DNA of 64,000 nt from Tahibacter aquaticus. Its GTDB lineage: Bacteria; Pseudomonadota; Gammaproteobacteria; Xanthomonadales; Rhodanobacteraceae. Numbering within the stretch: position 1 is the stretch's first letter; every line of letters starts with the position of its first letter. Where the stretch lies: positions 62,001 to 126,000 of the forward strand of contig NZ_SNZH01000017.1 of NCBI RefSeq assembly GCF_004363655.1. Reading direction: 5' to 3'. Shown here in pieces: positions 55,687-64,000 of the stretch. The notes beneath the pieces were generated by a model. It was not told the origin of the DNA, ran no database searches, and saw nothing but the letters and a program-made list of their open reading frames with translations. A program made the position numbers and the translations under genes.

Positions 55687-57170
55687 GCAAACCAGCCATG
55701 CAGCATCCAGCCGCTGTGCTCGTCGACAGGCACGAAGGCCCAGGCGCGCTGGCCGTTGGCGCAGCGCACGATGTAGTAGTCGCGCCGCGCATCGCCGCCG
55801 TCCCACCAGCCGCTTTCGATGCGCTCCGGACCAGCCAGGATCTGTGCCAGCGGCTGGCGCAGCGGAATCGGTTGTGCCAGCAGCCATAATGGCCGCGTCG
55901 GCGAAGGCGCGTTGTCTGTGATGGCCGCGGCGGGCGGCCGCGTCGACGGGTTTGCCGAGACTCGCGTCTTTTTACTTGTAGCGTTATCAGCAAAGTTTGT
56001 TTCGGTAAAACGCCAGGCGCGTTCGGGCCGGTGGTCGGCAACGCAGGCAAGGCCGCGCAAGGCGTCGTCGCCGAGGCGGCTGCGCAGGCGTTCGGTCAGG
56101 GCCGGCCAGTCCAGACCTTCGCTGCGTACCGGTTCGAACAGATCGCGGTGGCCCGGGCGGAACGGCGGCAGGTCTTCCGCCACCAGGGCAAACGCGCTGA
56201 CTTCGGCCGGAATTTCCGCGCGCTCCAGGCGGCCGCGGCAGAATTCGTACAGCGCGTCGGCTTCGCGCTGCACGCTGGCCAGGCCGACTGGCAGCCGGGT
56301 CAGCGCGCGGTCTTCGTGTTCCAGGTGTAGTTCGAAGCGCTGCACGCCGCTGTCGCGCACGTGCAGATACAAGGCCAGTTCGCGCACCAGCCGGCGCAGG
56401 GGAAACAGCAGCGGCTGCCAGTTTTCAACCAGCCCGTCCAGTTCGATGCGCCGGGAAAACCGGTCCGGCGGCTGGTACAGGGGCAGCGTTTCCACCGCAT
56501 CGCCGCGCAGTACGTCCAGCCAGTGCACCTGTTGCGGCCCTATGCGCCGGCTCAGTTCCACCCGCGGCAGAACGAAGATGTCGCGCAGCTGGCGAAAGCC
56601 CATGCCGTGCAATTGCGCGATCGCGGCTGCAGGCAGTCCGCTCAGTGCCAGCGGTGCTTGCTCCAGCGCCTGCAGCATGGCACTGCGCTGGCGCAGGGCA
56701 ATCTGGTCATGGCTGAGGGCGAGTACCCGCGCTGCTGCCGCGACGGGTGCCACGCCCAGGCGATACGCCCCGAAACCCAGCGCCTGCAATTCCTGCTGCA
56801 ATTGCCGTAGCAGGGCTGGCCAGCCTTTGAACAAGGTCAGGCTGGCACCGACTTCCAGCCAGACGGTGTCGGGTTCGGCACGGCTGACCTGGCCACTGAA
56901 GCGATAGGCCCAGGTAGCCAGCAGTTGCAGGCTGTGTTGTTCCGCATCGCGCTCGCGCCGGCGGAAATCGGCCTGGTTGCACAGTGCCCGCGCCGCCGCC
57001 AGGACCAGGCCGGGATGAATGCCGCGTGCTTGCGCCGCTGCATTCGCATAGACGATCAGCGGCCGTTGCCGCGGCCCCTCATACAGCGCGCAGGGGTGCG
57101 CCGAGGTGGCCAGTTCGGCAAACACCGCACATAGCGGAAGCGCAGGAAAATGGATACAGGCCCAGAGCAC
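55683..57170 (-). CDS. imuB: ImuB, inactive Y-family polymerase
   Basis: A 495-residue protein with the Y-polymerase fold but without the catalytic carboxylates: LWACIHFPALPLCAVF lies where active enzymes have DxDxFF, and TVWLEVGASLTLF replaces the SIDE segment. It acts as the clamp-binding hub for ImuA and DnaE2. A Pro/Ala/Thr-rich insertion (about 408-435) precedes a C-terminal segment ending WMLHGWFA. GTG start, no strong ribosome site. It is separated from imuA by 521 bp. Confidence 0.92.
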   Translation of the reverse strand: MLWACIHFPALPLCAVFAELATSAHPCALYEGPRQRPLIVYANAAAQARGIHPGLVLAAARALCNQADFRRRERDAEQHSLQLLATWAYRFSGQVSRAEPDTVWLEVGASLTLFKGWPALLRQLQQELQALGFGAYRLGVAPVAAAARVLALSHDQIALRQRSAMLQALEQAPLALSGLPAAAIAQLHGMGFRQLRDIFVLPRVELSRRIGPQQVHWLDVLRGDAVETLPLYQPPDRFSRRIELDGLVENWQPLLFPLRRLVRELALYLHVRDSGVQRFELHLEHEDRALTRLPVGLASVQREADALYEFCRGRLERAEIPAEVSAFALVAEDLPPFRPGHRDLFEPVRSEGLDWPALTERLRSRLGDDALRGLACVADHRPERAWRFTETNFADNATSKKTRVSANPSTRPPAAAITDNAPSPTRPLWLLAQPIPLRQPLAQILAGPERIESGWWDGGDARRDYYIVRCANGQRAWAFVPVDEHSGWMLHGWFA

Positions 57171-57691
57171 GACGGAGACTCGAAACGCGCTGCCGCGGTG
57201 GTTGAAGGAAATCGGTTCCGCTGCACAGGACTGGCGGCGGGTATGGCGAATCCGTTGTTCAGTGAACTACCGCATCGCCGTGAGGAAAGGCTTGTACAGG
57301 GCGTGAAAACTTCGGCGGGCGGCGTTGATGCATGCAGCGGACCGTCATGGAGGGTTGGCCTGGCCGGCGTGGCCTGTGCCGTCTGGTCGCGCCTGCGGTG
57401 CAATTCGTCGTGCTCATTGCATCCTACACACGTTGCTGCAGTGCAATTCGTTGCGGTTGCATCACTACAAGCCGTTGCGGTGCGATACCAAGCCAGGGAC
57501 TGGAGCGGCACAATTCCAGGCCGCTGCAGCGCAGCGGCGGCAGGCATGGAGAAGGACATCGGGTCGCACATCCCTGTGCGCGTGTCTTCCTTGAAAACCC
57601 GGTGTACTGATTTACAGACCCCCGCGCGCGCCGCGCCAGGACGCCGACTGCCGGCGGCGTCACCGTCGCGCGCGGAGGACTGCAAAAAAAA
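57171..57691. other. 521-bp gap between imuA and imuB
   Basis: No gene family recognised in any frame. The stretch is less GC-rich in the middle and contains a decayed tandem repeat at 57394-57489. A T8 run (minus strand) directly follows the imuA stop. Cassette genes are normally abutting, so this looks like inserted or degraded DNA. Confidence 0.6.
57394..57489. repeat. Decayed tandem repeat, unit about 40 bp
   Basis: Units begin TGCGGTGCAATTCG (57394), TGCAGTGCAATTCG (57437) and TGCGGTGCGAT (57476). The first two share an internal TTGCATC and a CGTTGC end. About two and a third copies, not precise enough for CRISPR. Confidence 0.6.
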
Positions 57692-58315
57692 TCAACCGTT
57701 CCAGCGCAAACGCGTATCGCGCCGGGTATCCAGACCACCGCGACACTTCACTACTTCGATGCGCGTGTCCTCGCCGACGCTGTCGACCAGCAGGCGCAGG
57801 CCAGATGGGCTGGGGTTATGCGCCATCGCCGCCGGACGAAACACAAAGCCGAGCGAACCGCCGGTTTCTGCCGCCAGCTGCAAGCGTCGCAACTGGGCGT
57901 AGTCGGATTTGTGCAGCCAGGTCAGCACGGCACCACAGCCGCCGGAACGCAGGCATTGCTCGGTACTCCAGGCGTTGTCGCTGCCGTCGGCCTCGATATG
58001 CGTTACCTGGCTCAGATCGACGCCGTGGGCGCGCAAGGCCGGTGCATACGGGATATACGGCGGGGCGACGAACACCACGCGGCGGCGGCGGCGGGTCAGG
58101 TCGGCCAGTGCCGGCATCAGCAGGCTCAGTTCGCCCAGGCCGTCCTGGCTGAACAGGATTTCCGACAGGGCACCGACTGGCCAGCCGCCGCCGGGCAGGA
58201 TGGCATCGAGCTCTGCGCAGCCGGTGGCCTGGGTACGCAGCAGCGGGCCGGCGCTGGAGGAGCGGCGCCAGACGCCGGGATGACGCAAGACTTCGTGCAA
58301 ACCTGCAGCAGACAT
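57692..58315 (-). CDS. imuA: ImuA, cell-division inhibitor SulA/RecA-like
   Basis: A 207-residue RecA-fold protein of the mutagenesis cassette. TGCAELDAILPGGGWPVGALSEIL is the Walker-A-like entry; VVFVAPPYIPYAPALRAHGVDL and GGSLGFVFRP follow. It lacks a clean GxxxxGK[ST] motif, as is common for ImuA. It starts four bases after the lexA stop with GGGG just upstream. The stop codon is directly followed by TTTTTTTT. Confidence 0.9.
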   Translation of the reverse strand: MSAAGLHEVLRHPGVWRRSSSAGPLLRTQATGCAELDAILPGGGWPVGALSEILFSQDGLGELSLLMPALADLTRRRRRVVFVAPPYIPYAPALRAHGVDLSQVTHIEADGSDNAWSTEQCLRSGGCGAVLTWLHKSDYAQLRRLQLAAETGGSLGFVFRPAAMAHNPSPSGLRLLVDSVGEDTRIEVVKCRGGLDTRRDTRLRWNG

Positions 58316-58319
58316 GGGC

Positions 58320-58955
58320 TTACCCCTGGCGAATCACGCCGACATACAGACCTTCGATGGCGAAGGCGTTGGTGCGCCGCGGATCGACTTCGATCGGCGC
58401 GAAATCCGGATTTTCCGACAGCAGCAATAGGCGGTCGTGCCGGCGCTGCAGGCGCTTGACCGTGATTTCGTCGTCCAGCCGGGCCACGACAATGCGGCCG
58501 TCGTCGGCATCCGGCGTGCGGTGCACGGCGATCAGGTCGCCGTCGAGAATGCCGGCGTCGCGCATGGACAGGCCGACGACACGCAGCAGGAAATCGGCAC
58601 GCGGCCGGAACAGCGCGGCATCGATGGCATAGCTGGTTTCGATATTGCTGTCGGCGAGGATGGGCGTGCCGGCAGCGACACGGCCGACCAGCGGTAGTTC
58701 GCGCAAGGCGGGCCGCGCGTTGGCGCGCTGGCGCGCCTGGCCAGCTCCGGCCAGGCGCAGGCCCCGATGCTGCGGCAGGCGCTCCAGCGCGCCCTTGCGC
58801 ACCAACGCCTCGACATAGTCCTGGGCGGAGCTGTGGCTGCGCAGGCTCAGTGCCTCGGCGATTTCGCGCAGACTGGGCGCCTGGCTGTGCTCGGCCACGT
58901 ACCCGGCGATATAGTCGAGTACCCGCTGCTGGTTCTGGGTGAGGTCGGAGTGCAT
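58320..58955 (-). CDS. lexA: LexA repressor (LexA2 type) of the mutagenesis cassette
   Basis: A 211-residue SOS repressor. The N-terminal winged HTH is about 8-65 (PSLREIAEALSLRSHSSAQD). The autocleavage site is Ala95-Gly96 in GRVAAGTP; the catalytic dyad is Ser130 (GLSMRDAG) and Lys167 (ITVKRLQ). ATG at 58955 is chosen by family length; no Shine-Dalgarno exists before it. A perfect palindrome overlaps the start. Linkage to imuA-imuB-dnaE2 matches the lexA2 cassette of Pseudomonas putida. Confidence 0.93.
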   Translation of the reverse strand: MHSDLTQNQQRVLDYIAGYVAEHSQAPSLREIAEALSLRSHSSAQDYVEALVRKGALERLPQHRGLRLAGAGQARQRANARPALRELPLVGRVAAGTPILADSNIETSYAIDAALFRPRADFLLRVVGLSMRDAGILDGDLIAVHRTPDADDGRIVVARLDDEITVKRLQRRHDRLLLLSENPDFAPIEVDPRRTNAFAIEGLYVGVIRQG

Positions 58956-58973
58956 ACGTACGAATGTACGTAT
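58954..58973 (-). promoter_or_regulatory. LexA2-type operator overlapping the lexA start
   Basis: ATACGTACGAATGTACGTAT is a perfect palindrome with 8-bp arms and a 4-bp spacer. Its core GTAC-N4-GTAC resembles the GTAC-N4-GTGC box reported for P. putida LexA2. It covers the predicted -10 box through the first two bases of the start codon. Confidence 0.8.
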
Positions 58974-58991
58974 ATCGGCACAGGTGCGCAA
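58963..58991 (-). promoter_or_regulatory. lexA cassette promoter, probably leaderless
   Basis: TTGCGC (-35) and TACATT (-10) are separated by 17 bp on the minus strand. The start of transcription would fall at or one base before the A of the lexA ATG, which fits the absence of a ribosome site. Confidence 0.55.
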
Positions 58992-59010
58992 GTGTCCCTG
59001 CGAAGCCGGC

Positions 59011-59178
59011 CTAGGCTGGGGTAAGCCGCCAGGCGCACCCCGGCATCGAGGTATTTCCGCAACAAAAAATGCCGAAGAAATTTCTCACCGCGTGACGGTG
59101 GAGATTTCTTCGGCATGGGCTTTTGCCGGGTGGGACACCTCGATGTCGGGGTGCGCCTGGCGGCTTACCCCAGCCTAC
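59011..59178. repeat. 168-bp bipartite inverted repeat (BIME-like pair of GTAG REPs)
   Basis: Arms of 41 bp at 59012-59052 and 59137-59177 differ at a single base. Nested inside is a second hairpin, 59069-59090 with 59096-59116 (ATGCCGAAGAAAT ... ATTTCTTCGGCAT). The outer right end reads GTAG on the minus strand. The arm sequence recurs in single copy at 14833-14870. It fills the gap between lexA and the YaiI-type gene and also ends the latter's transcription unit. Confidence 0.85.
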
Positions 59179-59182
59179 GTTT

Positions 59183-59641
59183 CTAAGGTTGGCTTTTCTT
59201 GTACCGCGCCAACCAGCTGTCGAGCTGGTTGGCGAAGGCCTGGCGGTCGCGCGCGTGGAAGGCGGCGGGGCCGCCAGTGTCGACGCCGGCGCCACGCAGC
59301 TCGTCCATGAAATTGCGCAGGCTCAGGCGCTGGGCGATGCTGTCGGCTGTATACAATTCGCCTCGTGGATTAAGCGCCAGGGCGCCCTTGTCGATCGCGG
59401 CGGAAGCCAGCGGAATATCGGCAGTGACGACCAGGTCGCCCGGTTCCACGCGTTCGACAATGGCCGTATCGGCTGCGTCGAAGCCGCCGGGAACCTGCAT
59501 GGAACGGATATGCGCCGAGGGCGGTGTGCGGATGTACTGGTTGGCGACCAGGATGGTTTCCACGCCGACCCGGTCGGCGGCGCGGAAGATGATGTCCTTG
59601 ATCACGTTGGGGCAGGCGTCGGCATCGACCCAGAGGCGCAT
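59183..59641 (-). CDS. YaiI/YqxD family (UPF0178) protein
   Basis: A 152-residue PIN-like-fold protein: [57 protein letters not shown], and [21 protein letters not shown]. Asp residues of the N-terminal DADACP cluster suggest a metal site. Molecular function unknown. It ends immediately before the 168-bp inverted repeat. Confidence 0.9.
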   Translation of the reverse strand: MRLWVDADACPNVIKDIIFRAADRVGVETILVANQYIRTPPSAHIRSMQVPGGFDAADTAIVERVEPGDLVVTADIPLASAAIDKGALALNPRGELYTADSIAQRLSLRNFMDELRGAGVDTGGPAAFHARDRQAFANQLDSWLARYKKSQP

Positions 59642-59710
59642 TTCTATCCTTGCTGTGCGATGGCGTTCGCAGCGGCGCAGGCGGCACCGGGCCGCCTGCG
59701 CCGCACACGA

Positions 59711-62086
<2,376 letters not shown>

Positions 62087-62411
62087 GGTCAATCTCCGGA
62101 TTGCGGTAAGGATGCGACACCGGGCCCTGCGCAACCTGCCGGCGGCGCGACCATTGCCGCTGGCCGCGGCGAGCGGCAAGGGCAGGGCGGTAGCGCGGTG
62201 GTGCAGATCCGCCGACGGGCGTCGGCGTCAGAAAAGACGGTCAATTTTCCGGGTTCGCGCGCGATGAAACAAGTTGTGCGCTGCGACATCGCAGATACAT
62301 CGCCTACACTTCCACGCCTCGCGCCGTTTTCCGGCCTGCCCAGACGCTTCGCCTGCCGGGCCCGGCTGGACAAGGCCGCCGTTTTGTTCCGTTGCCGTTG
62401 CCAGGACGCCC
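62087..62411. other. Divergent ppsA/ppsR control region
   Basis: 325 bp without a gene. It contains a hairpin CGCCGAC-GGGC-GTCGGCG at 62210-62227 and a less GC-rich stretch around 62235-62300 that probably holds the two promoters. TTGTGC and TACATC with a 16-bp gap near 62274-62301 are a weak candidate for ppsR. Confidence 0.45.
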
Positions 62412-63227
62412 ATGCGCAGAACGATCTACTTCATTTCCGACGGTACCGGCATCACCGCCGAAACCATAGGCCATTCGGTGCTGACCCAGTTCGACGGCAT
62501 CGAATTCGACACTTTCCGCATTCCCTTCGTCGACGACGAGATCAAGGCCGCCGCTGCGGCGATCCGCATCAAGACCTGCCATGCCCAGACCGGGCAACGG
62601 CCCATCGTCATCAATACCGTCATCGATCCGGCCCTGACCGAAGTGCTTACCACCAGCGGTGCGCTGATGGTGGACGTGTTCGCGCCGTTCATCGGCCCGC
62701 TCGAAGCCGAGCTGGGCACGATGCGTTCGCGGCATGTGAACAAGGCCCATGGCCTGGTCAACTTCGCCGAGTACGAGGCGCGCATCAACGCGACCAATTA
62801 CGCCCTGTCGCATGACGATGGCGTGTCGACCAACTATGCCGATGCAGAGATGATCCTGGTCGGCGTGTCGCGCTCGGGCAAGACGCCGACCTGCCTGTAC
62901 ATGGCGTTGCACTACGGCGTAAAGGCGGCGAACTATCCGCTGACCGACGACGATCTGGAAAAGATGGAACTGCCGGCGCAGCTGCGGCCGTACCGCCATC
63001 GCCTGTACGGCCTGTCCATCGACGCGGTGCGCCTGGCCCAGGTGCGCGAGAACCGCCGTCCCAACAGCCGCTACGCCACGCTGGAACAATGCCGCTGGGA
63101 ACTGGCCCAGGCCGACAAGCTGTTCAAGCGCGAAAGCATTCCGGTGCAGAACACCACGCATACCTCGATCGAGGAAATTGCCAGCAAGATCCTCTCGGCG
63201 CTGGGCATAGAGCGGCACATGTTCTGA
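62412..63227 (+). CDS. ppsR: PEP synthase regulatory protein (kinase/pyrophosphorylase)
   Basis: A 271-residue DUF299 protein that phosphorylates and dephosphorylates PpsA using ADP and Pi. IYFISDGTGITAETIGHSVL opens the protein; the P-loop is GVSRSGKT (residues 151-158). AGGA precedes the ATG. The divergent arrangement with ppsA is standard. Confidence 0.95.
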   Translation: MRRTIYFISDGTGITAETIGHSVLTQFDGIEFDTFRIPFVDDEIKAAAAAIRIKTCHAQTGQRPIVINTVIDPALTEVLTTSGALMVDVFAPFIGPLEAELGTMRSRHVNKAHGLVNFAEYEARINATNYALSHDDGVSTNYADAEMILVGVSRSGKTPTCLYMALHYGVKAANYPLTDDDLEKMELPAQLRPYRHRLYGLSIDAVRLAQVRENRRPNSRYATLEQCRWELAQADKLFKRESIPVQNTTHTSIEEIASKILSALGIERHMF

Positions 63228-63386
63228 GCGCGCCGTGCGGCGCAACAGCGTGCGGCAAGGGCCGGGGCACTCGGGAAGGCGCCGGCACCGGGGCGGAAAA
63301 TCCGTCGCGCCGGCTGCGGGCAGTGGAGCCCCATCCTAACAGCGCCGGCCGATTCTGGGCAGTCTGGTCGTGTCACGGCCCGCTGC

Positions 63387-63392
63387 TATGAT
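63387..63392 (+). promoter_or_regulatory. -10 box adjacent to the DUF1249 gene
   Basis: TATGAT ends seven bases before the ATG at 63400, placing the transcription start at or next to the start codon. This suggests a leaderless message; the -35 is weak. Confidence 0.4.
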
Positions 63393-63399
63393 TCTGCGC

Positions 63400-63897
63400 A
63401 TGACGACAGTTGCCGACAAACGCTTGAATCTGTTCCCGGGCCGCTTTGCCTACCTGATGGGCCTGTACGCGGAAAATCATCGGCGCCTGGTGCGGCTGTT
63501 CGCGCCGCAGCGCCTGTCCGCCGGGACGTATCTGTCCAGCATCGACGATGGCCTGGACGTGCGCCTCGATCTGATCGAACAGCACCGCTATACGGTGGAA
63601 CTGCGCCTCAACTATTGCCTGCGCGACAGTGCCAGCGGCGAACTTTCCCCCTCAGCCTGGCTGCGCCTGTACCAGGATGCACGCCTTGCTGAGGCCACCC
63701 ACTGCCATCCGGGCCGTCATCTGATCGATGTGCTGGGGCCGTATCCGCCGGCGCAGACGGTATTCCAGCATCGCCTGCGCATGAACCAGTTCCTCACGCG
63801 CTGGCTGGAATACCTTGGCGAGCAGGGGCATTCCGTCGGTACGCTCAGACCCATGCCGCCGGACAGCCAGCAGCCGTTGCAGCGCCGCCAGGGCTGA
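63400..63897 (+). CDS. YqiB-like DUF1249 protein
   Basis: A 165-residue protein of the YqiB family: RFAYLMGLYAENHRRLVRLF, then RYTVELRLNYCLRD, LRLYQDARLAEATHCHP and RLRMNQFLTRWLEYLGEQGH near the end. Function unknown; in other gammaproteobacteria it is found near nudF and cpdA. No ribosome site is seen before the ATG. Confidence 0.85.
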   Translation: MTTVADKRLNLFPGRFAYLMGLYAENHRRLVRLFAPQRLSAGTYLSSIDDGLDVRLDLIEQHRYTVELRLNYCLRDSASGELSPSAWLRLYQDARLAEATHCHPGRHLIDVLGPYPPAQTVFQHRLRMNQFLTRWLEYLGEQGHSVGTLRPMPPDSQQPLQRRQG

Positions 63898-63981
63898 TCC
63901 GCCGGCGTTGAAATTTCCGCTGTTGTTTCATCGCAGGAGCCGTCTGCATCTTCAGCCGCGAGGCGGCAAAACGCAGACAAC

Positions 63982-64000
63982 AAAAAACCCGCCGTAGGCG
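63982..64000 (-). terminator. Terminator of the next minus-strand gene (cut by window edge)
   Basis: On the minus strand CGCC-TAC-GGCGGG runs into TTTTTT, the right half of an intrinsic terminator whose stem continues outside the window. It implies a gene on the minus strand just beyond the edge. Confidence 0.6.

Noticed and set aside
57394-57489. CRISPR array
   Set aside because: Only about two imperfect units, no constant-length spacers and no cas genes.
57056-57685. A 209-codon minus-strand frame filling the imuA-imuB gap
   Set aside because: Its composition is Ser/Thr/Arg/Pro-rich drift, it overlaps the imuB start, and no domain or ribosome site is visible.
58320-58991. Upstream TTG start extending lexA by 12 residues
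   Set aside because: The extension would run through the operator and the predicted promoter and does not resemble LexA N termini.

Overview
The window is high-GC (clearly above 60 percent), densely coded chromosomal DNA from a gammaproteobacterium. Gene content and gene orders (pheA-hisC-aroA / cmk-rpsA-ihfB-lapA-lapB; ndk-rlmN-pilW-rodZ / yfgM-bamB-der; lexA-imuA-imuB-dnaE2) and the GTAG-type REP elements fit the Lysobacterales (Xanthomonadales), perhaps a Rhodanobacteraceae member. That family placement is inference. I see no rRNA, tRNA, CRISPR array, prophage or intact insertion sequence. Gene identities come from reading motifs in the translations; no database search was run.

Layout. 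1-2.9 kb: the end of dnaJ, then a polyhydroxyalkanoate (PHA) granule group on the minus strand (phasin, patatin-like hydrolase, PHA-system protein). 3.2-8.6 kb: a compact signalling cluster of an exported cupredoxin, a transmembrane Ser/Thr kinase with a sensor domain, HAMP and a degenerate cyclase-like domain, an outer-membrane barrel protein and a tail-anchored double-FHA protein. 8.7-13.6 kb: msrPQ and a five-PAS GGDEF-EAL protein. 13.7-25.6 kb: serine and aromatic amino-acid synthesis (serC, serA, a D-2-hydroxyglutarate dehydrogenase-like FAD enzyme, pheA-hisC-aroA, cmk), with an ABC-F ATPase between serC and serA. A decayed mcrC and lpxO lie between aroA and cmk. 25.7-33.1 kb: rpsA, ihfB, lapA-lapB, then a sugar operon (WecA-like transferase, CapD-like dehydratase, galU). 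33.2-37.0 kb: a cystathionine beta-lyase-like enzyme, a lipoprotein, a PuuB-like oxidase and a small tRNA-binding protein. 37.3-41.9 kb: a fatty-acid beta-oxidation pair and a PsrA-like TetR regulator. 42.2-49.4 kb: ndk, rlmN, pilW, rodZ, yfgM, bamB, der. 49.4-52.4 kb: molybdopterin genes mobA-moeA-moeB, with moeB carrying an N-terminal rhodanese domain. 52.4-59.0 kb: the LexA-controlled mutagenesis cassette. 59.2-63.9 kb: a YaiI-family protein, the divergent ppsA/ppsR pair and a YqiB-like protein.

The least expected features are: (i) the cupredoxin/kinase/barrel/FHA cluster with an apparently dead cyclase-like domain in the kinase; (ii) a perfect 20-bp palindrome covering the predicted lexA -10 box and start codon, implying a leaderless, autorepressed cassette; (iii) a 0.5-kb gap with a decayed tandem repeat between imuA and imuB; (iv) a two-frameshift mcrC remnant starting directly after the aroA stop; (v) a short-loop G-quadruplex motif before lpxO; (vi) two dispersed palindromic repeat families; and (vii) a phasin terminator whose loop carries a C-rich, anti-Shine-Dalgarno tract.
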